Shown here: in pieces, positions 1-8,282 of the stretch | Numbering within the stretch: the stretch's first letter is position 1 | Layout: each line of letters starts with the position of its first letter | Assembly (NCBI RefSeq): GCF_004362215.1 | Contig: NZ_SNWR01000001.1 | Coordinates: forward strand, 5,376,001 to 5,440,000 | From: Paractinoplanes brasiliensis | GTDB lineage: Bacteria > Actinomycetota > Actinomycetes > Mycobacteriales > Micromonosporaceae | DNA: 64,000 nt | Reading direction: 5' to 3' | Position numbers and translations under genes: made by a program | The notes under the pieces: model-generated | Seen by the model: the letters and a program-made list of their open reading frames with translations, nothing else | Databases searched by the model: none | Told to the model about the DNA's origin: nothing

Positions 1-8
1 GGTCGATC

Positions 9-1121
9 ATGGGCACTTCGATCCTGGTGCTGTTCCTCGCGCACCTCGCCATCGGAGTGGTAGCCCTGATCCAGCGCATCCCCAACCCCGTAGCCGCGTA
101 CGCGATCCGCCTCGGACTGCTGCTGTCGCTGCTCGGCATGCTGGCCGCGGTGCCGATGGTGACCCCGCTGCAGAACCCGGGAATCGAGGGCATCTCGGGC
201 GCCCACGCTGTCGGGGTGCCCGACGGCGGCCCCGGCCTGCCCGTCACCGGCTGGAGCACCACCGGCGGCGACCTGCGCATCGGGCACTTCGTGGGCATGC
301 ACGGCCTGCAGTTCCTGCCCCTGCTGGCGATCCTGCTGACCCGGCGAACCCGCCTGCACGAACGGGCCCGCGCCCGCCTCATCCTGGTGGCCGGCGCCGC
401 GTACGCGGGAATGGTGGTGCTCCTGACCTGGCAGGCGTTGCGCGGTCAGCCCCTGCTGCGCCCGGACGCCCTGACCCTGCTCGCGCTGGCCGCCCTGGTC
501 CTGCTCACGGCCGCCGCCACCCTCACCGTCCTCAACACAAACCAATCGGCAAGCGCTCCCACCGTTCTCGGCTCGAGCCAATCCGTGGGTGCTCCTGCCG
601 CGCCCCCGCGCGCCCCGCAACCGGTCGTTCTCGGCTCGTCTGTGGGTGCTCCCGCCGTTCTCGGCTCGTCCGTGGGCGCTCCCACCGTCCTCAGCTCGGA
701 CCGGTCCGCCGACGCCCAAACCGTGATCGGGTCGCCCCCAACCGCAGACGACGTCCGGTGGAGCCCAACCGCGGCCGACGCCCAGGCGGACCCGACCGCA
801 GCCGGCGCTCAGACCATGGTCCAGCCGAACCGGACCGCCGTCGGCGACACAGTGATCGAGCCGAACCGGACCGCCGTCGGCGACACAGTGATCGAGTCGA
901 ACCGCAGCGCCGCCCCGGCACCCCACACCGCGACCGCCTCAGACCCTGCCACCGCCGCCCCGGCCACCCGCACCGTGATCAACTCAAACCGGAGTGAACA
1001 GAGTCCCACCCACCCGGGGGGCCACCTCCCCGCTGAGGATTCTGCCGGAGAACACCGATCTCTGCCGACCTCCGACGGCGACCTGTGGACAACTCCGCGC
1101 CTGTGGACAACGCGGAAGTGA
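9..1121 (+). CDS. Multi-pass membrane protein with repetitive Ser/Ala/Thr-rich tail (5' end probably cut)
   Basis: Unknown function. Residues 1-175 carry about four hydrophobic segments, with a conserved-looking GDLRIGHFVGMHGLQ stretch near residue 95 between the second and third. From about residue 180 the protein becomes a low-complexity tail with short repeats such as VLGSSQSVGAP, VLGSSVGAP, and two DTVIEPNRTAVG-type units. The tail is hydrophilic and probably lies outside the membrane. The frame is open up to the first base of the window and the first ATG falls directly in a hydrophobic segment, so the true start may lie upstream. The stop overlaps the proposed GTG of the next gene, so it is probably cotranscribed with the two-component pair. 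Confidence 0.6.
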   Translation: MGTSILVLFLAHLAIGVVALIQRIPNPVAAYAIRLGLLLSLLGMLAAVPMVTPLQNPGIEGISGAHAVGVPDGGPGLPVTGWSTTGGDLRIGHFVGMHGLQFLPLLAILLTRRTRLHERARARLILVAGAAYAGMVVLLTWQALRGQPLLRPDALTLLALAALVLLTAAATLTVLNTNQSASAPTVLGSSQSVGAPAAPPRAPQPVVLGSSVGAPAVLGSSVGAPTVLSSDRSADAQTVIGSPPTADDVRWSPTAADAQADPTAAGAQTMVQPNRTAVGDTVIEPNRTAVGDTVIESNRSAAPAPHTATASDPATAAPATRTVINSNRSEQSPTHPGGHLPAEDSAGEHRSLPTSDGDLWTTPRLWTTRK

Positions 1122-2305
1122 TCCTGGCCGAACCGCCTAGGCTCACCGTCATGGGCTGGCTCGGACGTCTCTTCGACAAGCGGGACACCTGGGCGCGCAT
1201 GATCCTGCTCGACCTCACCGGGGTGAGCTACCTGCTCTTCAACCCGGACGAGCGTTATGCGCCCACGGTGACCCAATGGGTGCTCGCCGTGCTGGCGTTT
1301 GTCCTGCTCCCGCTGCTGGGGCGCCGGCCGTTCGCCAACCTGCTCGTGCAGACCGTTCTGCTCGTCATCGCGTACGTGCTGATCGACGACATCACGATCA
1401 ACCAGGTCGGCAGCAGTTGGGCGCTGGGCGAGCTGGTGGTCTGGGCCGGCCGCACCCGCACCTTCGTGGCCGGCGCCGCGCTGCTCACCGTCGTGCACGT
1501 CGCTTTCGACGTGCTGCCCGGCGACGAACGGCTCAACGACGCCATCTTCAGCCTGGTCATCCCGATCGGGCTGCCGGTCCTGCTGGGCCTGGTGGTGCGC
1601 ACCTCGCGTGAGCTCAGCCGCCAGGCCGAACACCGGGCCGCCATGGAGAGCCGCGCCGCCCGGGCGGACGAGCGCAGCGCGATCGCCCGCGAGCTGCACG
1701 ACGTCGTCGCCCATCACGTGGCGTCGATGGTGCTGCGGGTCGGTGTGGCGCGGCACGTGATTCCCGACATCGATCCACGGGTCGGTGAGGTGCTCGACGA
1801 CGTGCACGGCACCGGCACGACCGCGCTGGCCGACCTCCGGCGGCTGGTCGCGCTGCTGCGGGACGACGGCCAGGTGCAGGACGCGACGGCCACCGCGATC
1901 GAACCGGGTTCGTTGCCTGCCGCGCTGGGCTCGGCCGTGGACACCGCGCGGCGTGCCGGGATCACTGTCGAGGCCGATGTCGACGATGCGGTGGGGGCGA
2001 TTGATTCCGTACGTGGTCTGGCAGTGCTCCGCCTCACCCAGGAAGCACTCACCAATGTGGCCAAACATGCCGGACCGTCCGCGCACGCGCGCCTGCGGGT
2101 CGCCGTCGATGCGGGTGACGTGATCTGGGAAGTGTCCGACGACGGTGGTCAGGGCCCCGGGCCGAAGCCTCCAGGGGGTGGCCACGGTCTGGTGGGGATG
2201 CGCGAGCGCGTCGAGGTGCTGGGCGGTGAGCTGACCGCGGGGGCGTCGGGGCCGGGCTGGCGGGTCGCGACCGTGCTGCCCGCCCACACGGAAGCGACGG
2301 CGTGA
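1118..2305 (+). CDS. Sensor histidine kinase, NarL/DesK-type (HisKA_3)
   Basis: Membrane sensor kinase that autophosphorylates on histidine and passes the phosphate to the response regulator encoded next. The N-terminal half has several hydrophobic segments. The HisKA_3 H-box is ERSAIARELHDVVAHH, with the phosphorylated His after REL. The N-box is LTQEALTNVAKHA and the G-box is GHGLVGMRERVEVLGG. I prefer GTG 1118 because its GTGA overlaps the upstream stop, a usual sign of coupling; GTG 1085 and ATG 1151 are alternatives. The C-terminus runs into a tandem repeat that continues through the stop codon. The signal sensed cannot be inferred. Confidence 0.88.
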   Translation: MILAEPPRLTVMGWLGRLFDKRDTWARMILLDLTGVSYLLFNPDERYAPTVTQWVLAVLAFVLLPLLGRRPFANLLVQTVLLVIAYVLIDDITINQVGSSWALGELVVWAGRTRTFVAGAALLTVVHVAFDVLPGDERLNDAIFSLVIPIGLPVLLGLVVRTSRELSRQAEHRAAMESRAARADERSAIARELHDVVAHHVASMVLRVGVARHVIPDIDPRVGEVLDDVHGTGTTALADLRRLVALLRDDGQVQDATATAIEPGSLPAALGSAVDTARRAGITVEADVDDAVGAIDSVRGLAVLRLTQEALTNVAKHAGPSAHARLRVAVDAGDVIWEVSDDGGQGPGPKPPGGGHGLVGMRERVEVLGGELTAGASGPGWRVATVLPAHTEATA

Positions 2306-2480
2306 CGTGGCGGGGGTTGTGCGCGGGGAGGACGGCGTGATGCGGCGGGGTGGTTGTGCGCGGGGAGGACGGCGTGATGCGGCGGGGTGGTTGTGCGCGG
2401 GGAGGACGGCGTGACGTGGTGGAGTGCTTGTGCGCGCCGAGGACGGCGTGACGCGGTGGGGCGGTTGCGCGCGGGCACAT
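2285..2480. repeat. Tandem GC-rich repeat, about 38-bp unit, at the end of the kinase gene
   Basis: About five head-to-tail copies of a roughly 38-base unit containing GACGGCGTGA followed by a G-rich stretch and TTGTGCGCG. The middle copies are almost identical and the outer ones drift. The first copy overlaps the last codons and stop of the kinase gene. The repeat separates kinase and response regulator, which are normally adjacent or overlapping in this family. Confidence 0.8.
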
Positions 2481-2539
2481 TTGGCGTAGGGCGGCGGCTT
2501 TGTTGCGGGAACACGGCGCGATGGAGCCTGAGCGGCGTG

Positions 2540-2660
2540 GGTTGTGGGGCTGAACACGGCGTGTGGGGTTGCGGCGTGGGTTGTGGGCTGAGCGCGCTGT
2601 GTGGGGTTGTGGGCTGAGTGCGGCGTGGGTTGTGGGCTGAGCGTTTGGTGTGGGGGTGTG
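2540..2660. repeat. Second degenerate G/T-rich repeat before the response regulator
   Basis: Several imperfect copies of a GTGGGTTGTGGGCTGAGCG-like unit fill the rest of the gap between kinase and response regulator. It differs from the 38-bp repeat just upstream. The final copy runs up to the response regulator start, where a GGGGGTGTGG stretch may serve as ribosome binding site. Confidence 0.65.
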
Positions 2661-2662
2661 GC

Positions 2663-3289
2663 GTGATCAGGGTGCTGCTGGTCGATGATCAGCAACTCAT
2701 CCGGGCGGGGCTGCGGATGTTGTGCGACGCGGAGCCCGACATCGAGGTGGTGGGCGAGGCCGGCAACGGGCGGGAGGCGATCACCCTGGCCGGGCGGCTG
2801 GCGCCCGACGTCATCGTGATGGATCTGCGGATGCCGGGCGTCGACGGGATCAGCGCCACCAGCCGGGTGCTGGCCGAGCGTCCGGCTACCCGGGTTCTGG
2901 TGCTGACCACGTTCGGGGACGACGACCATCTCTATCCGGCGCTCAACGCGGGGGCCTGCGGGTTCCTGCTCAAGGACGCGCCGCCGGCCGAGCTGCTCAA
3001 CGGGATCCGGCGGGCTGCGGCGGGGGACAGTCCGTTCAGCCGGGACGTGCTTCAGCGGCTGGTGCGGCGGGCCACCGACGCGGGGGCCGAGCGGCCGTCG
3101 CGGGTCGAGGGGTTGACCGCGCGGGAGCAGGACGTGCTCCGGCTGGTGGGGGAGGGGCTGTCGAACACGGAGATCGCCGAGCGGCTGCACATCGGGATCA
3201 CCACCGTCAAGACGCACATCACCGCGCTGATGACCAAGACCGGCAGTCCCAACCGCGTACGGCTGGCTCTTGTCGCACACCGCGTGTAG
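2663..3289 (+). CDS. Response regulator, NarL/FixJ family
   Basis: Partner of the upstream kinase; a DNA-binding regulator controlled by phosphorylation. The receiver domain (about residues 1-120) has the acidic pair D8/D9, phospho-acceptor D54 in DVIVMDLRMPG, and the KDAP lysine. The LuxR-type helix-turn-helix is in the last 65 residues (LTAREQDVLRLVGEGLSNTE, then a TTVKTHI helix). The start is GTG 2663, giving MIRVLLVDDQQ, the usual beginning of the family; the frame opens further upstream only through the repeat. A hairpin terminator follows 24 bases after the stop. Confidence 0.92.
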   Translation: MIRVLLVDDQQLIRAGLRMLCDAEPDIEVVGEAGNGREAITLAGRLAPDVIVMDLRMPGVDGISATSRVLAERPATRVLVLTTFGDDDHLYPALNAGACGFLLKDAPPAELLNGIRRAAAGDSPFSRDVLQRLVRRATDAGAERPSRVEGLTAREQDVLRLVGEGLSNTEIAERLHIGITTVKTHITALMTKTGSPNRVRLALVAHRV

Positions 3290-3312
3290 GCGCCGGCGGC
3301 TCCGGGCGTGGA

Positions 3313-3348
3313 AAAGCCGGAGCCCCGTGGCGGCGGGACTCCGGCTTT
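3313..3348 (+). terminator. Hairpin terminator after the response regulator
   Basis: A perfect 10-bp stem (AAAGCCGGAG paired with CTCCGGCTTT) encloses a 16-base loop, 24 bases past the response regulator stop. It lies between convergent genes, the regulator on + and bL36 on -. Confidence 0.75.
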
Positions 3349-3400
3349 GTCCTCGTTACATTATCGCGGCTCACCCACTGGCGTCCCGCGATCGGGCGTG

Positions 3401-3523
3401 TCAGCCTTGGCGGCCGTTCCAGCGCGGGTTCTTCCGGTTGATCACGACCTGGCGGCCGCGACGACGGGTCACCACACTGCCGGGCTTGGCCTTCAGCGAG
3501 CGCAGCGAGTTCCGGACCTTCAT
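3401..3523 (-). CDS. ykgO: 50S ribosomal protein bL36, zinc-free (C-minus) paralogue
   Basis: A 40-residue basic protein starting MKVRNSLRSLKAKPGSVV and ending NPRWNGRQG. It matches the bL36 fold but has none of the zinc-ligand cysteines of the housekeeping form, so it is the C-minus paralogue. In other bacteria this form replaces the zinc-containing protein during zinc starvation under Zur control. I did not find a clear Zur box upstream. The start is the internal ATG at 3523; the longer frame back to 3607 has an atypical N-terminus. It stands alone here with no other ribosomal genes. Confidence 0.88.
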   Translation of the reverse strand: MKVRNSLRSLKAKPGSVVTRRRGRQVVINRKNPRWNGRQG

Positions 3524-3637
3524 GACGGGTTCCTCTCTTGAAGCCGTACCGGTCAACGCTCGGGGCACGGCCGGTATTTCCGTGTGCGAGCCGGGTCTTT
3601 TCCTCACCTGACCAGGGCGAACGCCGATCAGGCGGCC

Positions 3638-5440
3638 ATGCGAATGCGCACCCTTGCCGCCGCGGCCGCCGCAGCCGTCGTCATCGTCTCCGGCACCGCC
3701 CTGCCGGCGCAGGCCGCCGTGCCCGAGGGCAGCGTCGCCGGCGCGGGTCTGCCGGGTGCGATCCCGGGCCGCTACATCGTGACGCTGAACTCGCCGGCAC
3801 CCGGCACGGCGTCGGCAATGTCGGCTCTGGGCGTGGCGTCGGCTTCAGGTGGGGCGTCGGCAATGTCGGCTCTGGACGTGGCGCCGGCACCCGGCACGGC
3901 GTCGGCAATGACGGCTCTGGGCGCGGCGTCGGCTTCAGCTGGGGCGTCGGCAGTGGCGGCTCTTGGTGCGGCGTCGGCGATGTCGGTCGACGGTGGCACG
4001 ACCTTTGTCGCCGAGATGAACGCAACACAGGCCCGCCGCCTGGCCGCCGACCCGGGCGTGCGCTACGTCGAGCAGGATCGGATCCTCACCGTCCAGGGGA
4101 CGCAGAAGAACCCGCCGTGGGGACTTGACCGCATCGACCAGCGGGCCGTGAAGGGCACGAAATCGTTCACGCCGACCGCGGACGGCAGCGCGGTGCACGC
4201 GTACGTGCTCGACACCGGCATCCGGATCACGCACGCCGACTTCGGTGGCCGGGCCTCATACGGCTACGACGCGATCACCGGCGCCTCGGCCGCGGGCGAC
4301 TGCAACGGGCACGGGACCCATGTGGCCGGCACCATCGGGGGCCAGGTCTTCGGCGTGGCCAAGAAGGTGCGGCTGGTTTCGGTACGGGTGCTCAACTGCA
4401 AGGGCGAGGGCACGCTGTCACAGGTGATCAGCGGCGTGAACTGGGTGACCGCGCACGCCGTGAAGCCGGCCGTGGCCAACATGAGCGTGGGCGGCTCGTA
4501 CAGCGCCTCGCTCAACGCGGCCGTGCAGCGCTCGATCAACTCCGGGGTCACGTACGTCGTGGCAGCCGGCAACGAGAACGTCAGCGCCGGCAAGATGAGT
4601 CCGGCCGGGTTGCGCGCGGCGATCACCGTTGGCGCCGGCGACGCGTCCGACCGCCGGGCCGTGTTCTCCAACTTCGGCCCGGTGCTCGACCTGTTCGCGC
4701 CCGGCGTCAACATTCGTTCCGACTTCTACGGCAGCAACACCATGACGGCCGTGGCCAGCGGCACCTCGATGGCCTCGCCGCATGTGGCCGGCGCCGCCGC
4801 CCTGGCCCTGGACGCGTCCCCGGCCATGACCCCGGCTCAGGTTTCCGCCTACCTGGTCAAGAACGCCACCCCCGGGAAGATCAAGGACGTCAAGGGCTCG
4901 CCCAACAAGCTCCTGTTCGTGGGGGCGCCGCCGGCCAAGCCTGTGATCACGAGTTCCGCGCTCACCGTGACCGCGGGGCAGGCGTACTCGGGCAAGCTCA
5001 CGCTCAAGGCAGCCCGCAACGGCGCCTGGACTGTCACGGCGGGCCGCCTGCCTACGGGCCTGACGCTGTGGCCGAGCGGCAGAATCACCGGCAAGCCGGT
5101 CGCGCCGGGCACGGCCACTGTGACGGTTCGTTTCACCGACTACGTCCCGCAGTCGGTCAGCCGCACGCTCACCGTGTCGGTCCGCAGGACCGCGCCGGTG
5201 ATCTCGACGGGGTGGCTGCCGGACGGTTCGCCCGGCGACCACTACTCGCAGATGCTGACCGTCGCGGACGGACGGCCGGGCACCTGGTCGGTCGTGGGCG
5301 GGCAGTTGCCGTCCGGGTTGTCGCTGGCCGCGAACGGCTTGATCTCGGGGTCGCCGGAGGGATCGTCGAGCTTCACGGTCGCCTTCACCGACGGCTGGGG
5401 CACGCGAGCAACCGCCACCCTGACGATCAACGTCGCGTGA
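3638..5440 (+). CDS. Secreted subtilisin-like serine protease (S8) with two C-terminal Ig-like (He_PIG) domains
   Basis: Exported protease. ATG 3638 gives a signal peptide (MRMRTLAAAAAAAVV... ending ALPAQA). An I9-type inhibitor propeptide follows (PGRYIVTLNSPAPG ... RYVEQDR). The catalytic triad is Asp in VLDTGI, His in NGHGTHVAG and Ser in SGTSMASPHVAG. After the catalytic domain come two putative Ig repeats, each with the pattern PVI/PVIS ... PTGL/PSGL ... ITGKP/ISGSP. The propeptide is split by a roughly 65-residue Ala/Ser/Gly-rich insert of imperfect repeats (SAMSALGVASASGGA-like), which is unusual for this family. GTG 3584 is an alternative start but would bury the signal peptide. Confidence 0.9.
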   Translation: MRMRTLAAAAAAAVVIVSGTALPAQAAVPEGSVAGAGLPGAIPGRYIVTLNSPAPGTASAMSALGVASASGGASAMSALDVAPAPGTASAMTALGAASASAGASAVAALGAASAMSVDGGTTFVAEMNATQARRLAADPGVRYVEQDRILTVQGTQKNPPWGLDRIDQRAVKGTKSFTPTADGSAVHAYVLDTGIRITHADFGGRASYGYDAITGASAAGDCNGHGTHVAGTIGGQVFGVAKKVRLVSVRVLNCKGEGTLSQVISGVNWVTAHAVKPAVANMSVGGSYSASLNAAVQRSINSGVTYVVAAGNENVSAGKMSPAGLRAAITVGAGDASDRRAVFSNFGPVLDLFAPGVNIRSDFYGSNTMTAVASGTSMASPHVAGAAALALDASPAMTPAQVSAYLVKNATPGKIKDVKGSPNKLLFVGAPPAKPVITSSALTVTAGQAYSGKLTLKAARNGAWTVTAGRLPTGLTLWPSGRITGKPVAPGTATVTVRFTDYVPQSVSRTLTVSVRRTAPVISTGWLPDGSPGDHYSQMLTVADGRPGTWSVVGGQLPSGLSLAANGLISGSPEGSSSFTVAFTDGWGTRATATLTINVA

Positions 5441-5634
5441 ACACCGGCCCTGGTGTATGAGTGCGGGCGTTCCTGACGGCGGCGGAACGGGTTCGGCCCG
5501 CTCGGTGGCCGGGGGCAGGGCGCCGCCGAGCGGGACGAGCCGTCTTGTGCGTTTGTTGCCGTCCGGGCCGGCCCGGGGCGGTAGGGCCAAGATCGGACAG
5601 GCGAAAGCTACGCACGGTGGCTGTCAGCGCGCTG

Positions 5635-6117
5635 TCACGACCCTGTGGGGGAGCTGAAAGTGGCGGCGTACTTCTCCGCGAGGGCCGCCGTCTCCGCCAG
5701 CTCGGCCTCCACGACCGGCAGGCCGGGGGCGACGTCGGCGCCGAGTTCGGTGAGCAGTTGCCGTAGCAGGGCCTCGGCCGCGGCGGCCTGCGGGGCGACA
5801 CCGGCCGTGACCACCGGTACGGCCCGTTTGCCGGCCAGCGCCTGGGCGGGCAGTTGGTCGAGCAGCACCTTGAGCACACCGGTGTAGCTGCCCTTGTACG
5901 TCGGGGTCGCGACCACCAGCACGTCGGCCTCGCGGAGCGCGGTCACGGCCTCCGCGGTCGCTGCGTCGCCGGGGGTGAGCAGGCCGGGGCCCAGGTCGCC
6001 GACCTCGATGACGGTCGGTTGGGACGAGCCGGCCAGGGCGTTCCCGACGGCGACGGCCAGCGTGGAGGTTCGGGAGCCGGGACGGGGGTTGCCGGACACG
6101 ACGACGTACTGAGTCAT
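5635..6117 (-). CDS. NADPH-dependent FMN reductase (flavodoxin-like fold)
   Basis: A 160-residue flavoprotein of the FMN_red family, which reduces FMN or other electron acceptors with NAD(P)H. The N-terminus MTQYVVVSGNPRPGSRTS has the flavin-phosphate loop motif SGNPRPGSRT. TPTYKGSYTGVLKVLLDQLP is the typical isoalloxazine/dimer region. It stands alone, divergent from the winged-helix gene at 6341, with a 223-base intergenic region between them that should hold both promoters. The 194 bases beyond its stop hold no supported gene. Confidence 0.88.
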   Translation of the reverse strand: MTQYVVVSGNPRPGSRTSTLAVAVGNALAGSSQPTVIEVGDLGPGLLTPGDAATAEAVTALREADVLVVATPTYKGSYTGVLKVLLDQLPAQALAGKRAVPVVTAGVAPQAAAAEALLRQLLTELGADVAPGLPVVEAELAETAALAEKYAATFSSPTGS

Positions 6118-6340
6118 GACTCTCCTTAGGGCAAGCGCGAGAACAAAATCCTAGTTCACCTACGGGATATGGCAAGAAATAGTGCTGACGGGCGCGGGGT
6201 GGGGCAGGTGACGAGCGTGCGGATCGAGCGGTTCGGCGGGCCGGTTCCACCCGTTCGGGCGTACGACGCGCCGGTCGGGTCTTAACCTACCTTGCACATA
6301 GGAGATATATTATTCGGGCCGCTACCGGAGGGAGAACCCC

Positions 6341-6856
6341 ATGTCCGCGCTCGCCGTTGCCCACCCAGCCGTTCCGCGCCGCCGTCTCCGCCCCGTGCCC
6401 GACCTCGTCCCCGAGGCCGCCACGGACTCGCCCGTCACCGTGACCATCAACATCTCCGGCGCCGGGGCCGGGCGTGACCGGGTCGTCGCCGCGCTGCGTG
6501 ACCTCGTGGACGCCGTGGGCCAGGCGGCGCAGGTGACCCTCTCGGATCCCGGCGGGGCGGACGGGCTGAGACTCGATCCCGGCGCCCGTACCGCGATTCG
6601 GGACGGCAAGGCGCTCGACCTCAGCCGCCTGGAGTACGACCTGCTGCTGTTCCTCGCCCGGCACCCGCGGCAGGTGTTCAGCCGCAGTCAGTTGCTCGCG
6701 CAGGTGTGGGGGCACACGCACACCACCAACCGCACCGTCGACGTGCACGTCAGCCGGCTGCGCACCAAGCTCGCCGACCCCGAGGTGGTCACCACCGTCT
6801 ACGGCCTGGGCTACCGGTTGGCCGACGACTGTGGCGTGACGGTGGTCGAGCCGTGA
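6341..6856 (+). CDS. Orphan winged-helix (OmpR/PhoB C-terminal type) DNA-binding protein
   Basis: 171 residues. The C-terminal half is a Trans_reg_C winged helix: LDLSRLEYDLLLFLARHP, then FSRSQLLAQVWG, NRTVDVHVSRLRTKL and VYGLGYRL. The N-terminal half has no receiver domain or phospho-acceptor Asp; it contains a short VTVTINISGAGAGRD segment and a helical stretch instead. It is therefore not a classical response regulator. Its TGA overlaps the GTG of the following FAD protein (GTGA), so the two are very probably an operon. Target genes are unknown. Confidence 0.85.
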   Translation: MSALAVAHPAVPRRRLRPVPDLVPEAATDSPVTVTINISGAGAGRDRVVAALRDLVDAVGQAAQVTLSDPGGADGLRLDPGARTAIRDGKALDLSRLEYDLLLFLARHPRQVFSRSQLLAQVWGHTHTTNRTVDVHVSRLRTKLADPEVVTTVYGLGYRLADDCGVTVVEP

Positions 6857-8118
6857 CGACGGTCGCCGTCGTGGGGGGTGGTTGTGCCGGCGTGCTGGCC
6901 ACCCGCGAGCTGCTGAGCAACACCGACAGCCGGGTGGTGCTGATCGAGCCGGACGAGCCGGGGGGTGGGCTGGCCTACGGGGCGGCTCGGCCCTGGCACC
7001 TGCTCAACTCGCGAGCGGGGGCGATGAGCGCTGACCCCCGCGATCCCGGCCATTTCGCCCGTTGGGCAGAATGCTCGGCCGACGACTTCCGGCCACGGCT
7101 GGAGTATGGCCGGTACCTCAGAGCCGTCTTTTCCGACATCTCCGGTAGATCGGGAACGCGGCTCACCGTGCGCCGGTCACGTGCGGCGGGGCTGTCGGCC
7201 ACCGGCGTCGTGCTGGCGGACGGCAGGGAAGTCAGGGCCGATCACGTCGTCGCGGCAACCGGCAACCCCGCCCCGGCTCAGCCCGCGGCCTGCCCCGACC
7301 ACCCCGACTACGTCGCCGACCCGTGGGCCAAGGGCGCGATCGAGGCGATCCCGTCGGACGTGCCGGTGCTGCTGATCGGGGCGGGGCTGACCGCGATCGA
7401 CGTGGCGCTCACGCTCACCGAGGGCGACCGGGACGCGCCGATCACCGCGGTGAGCCGCCGGGGCCAGTTGCCGCTGACCCACACGGCGGTGGCCGCCCCG
7501 CCGGTCGGTCCGGTGCTCGACGACTGCATGACGCTGCGTGACGTCGTACGGGCGGTGCGGGCCGAGGCGGCGCGGGCCGGGGACTGGCGTGCCGTGGTGG
7601 ACGGCCTGCGCCCGTACCTGGACGAACTGTGGACTGCCTTCACGCCCGACGAGCAGGACGCGTTCCTGCGGCATCTGGCCCGTCCCTGGGAATGTCACCG
7701 TCACCGGATGGCGCCCTCGGTCGGGGCGCGCGTGGCCACGCTGCGTGAGGAGGGGCGCCTCGAGGTTCGCGCCGGGGGCGTCCGCTCGATGAGCGCTCCG
7801 CCCGCCGGTGGCCTGCTGGTCGAGCTCGAGGCTGGGGTGCAGTGGTTCGGCGCGGTCGTCAACTGCGCCGGTCCCGGCCGGCTGCCCGGCGCGGCCGGGT
7901 CGTTCGTCGGCGGCCTGCTCGACGCCGGGCAGGCCCGGGTCGGCCCGCACGGGCTGGGACTCGACATCGACGCGTCCGGACGGCTCGTTGCGGCCGACGG
8001 GCGGGTGCAGGGTGATCGCTGGCTGATCGGGCCGCTGCGCCGCGGGGCCAAGTGGGAGACGACCGCGGTGCCCGAGATCCGGGCGCAGGCCCATAACCTC
8101 ACCATCCCGGTTGGATAA
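6853..8118 (+). CDS. FAD/NAD(P)-binding protein (NAD_binding_9 type)
   Basis: 421-residue flavoprotein with an N-terminal Rossmann motif VAVVGGGCAGVLATREL, the GGGLAYGAA and HLLNSRAGAMSADP stretches typical of this FAD-binding family, and a second nucleotide-binding motif VLLIGAGLTAIDVAL near residue 170. The reaction is unknown. GTG 6853 overlaps the regulator stop by four bases; the frame extends upstream only through the regulator gene. Translational coupling to a DNA-binding protein suggests it acts with it or is regulated by it. Confidence 0.82.
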   Translation: MTTVAVVGGGCAGVLATRELLSNTDSRVVLIEPDEPGGGLAYGAARPWHLLNSRAGAMSADPRDPGHFARWAECSADDFRPRLEYGRYLRAVFSDISGRSGTRLTVRRSRAAGLSATGVVLADGREVRADHVVAATGNPAPAQPAACPDHPDYVADPWAKGAIEAIPSDVPVLLIGAGLTAIDVALTLTEGDRDAPITAVSRRGQLPLTHTAVAAPPVGPVLDDCMTLRDVVRAVRAEAARAGDWRAVVDGLRPYLDELWTAFTPDEQDAFLRHLARPWECHRHRMAPSVGARVATLREEGRLEVRAGGVRSMSAPPAGGLLVELEAGVQWFGAVVNCAGPGRLPGAAGSFVGGLLDAGQARVGPHGLGLDIDASGRLVAADGRVQGDRWLIGPLRRGAKWETTAVPEIRAQAHNLTIPVG

Positions 8119-8282
8119 TACGATTCGTGCTATGTGGGGGTGTTTGAGCAGCTCAGGGCGGTTGTGAACGAGCTTGTGGCAACCATTGCCGACTCTTGAA
8201 CGTGCATAGAGAAGTGTCAATACTCCGAGGGCAAGTGGTACGCCGGATCCGGTGTACCCCCACCCCCCCTGGGAGGAACCCC

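Noticed and set aside
809..3280. 823-codon minus-strand open frame
   Set aside because: Runs antisense to the kinase/regulator pair and repeats, with Arg/Pro/His-rich composition typical of antisense frames in high-GC DNA.
6270..6340. AACCTACC-like iron-regulator box before the winged-helix gene
   Set aside because: Only half of the palindrome can be seen and no matching second arm; not strong enough to report as a site.
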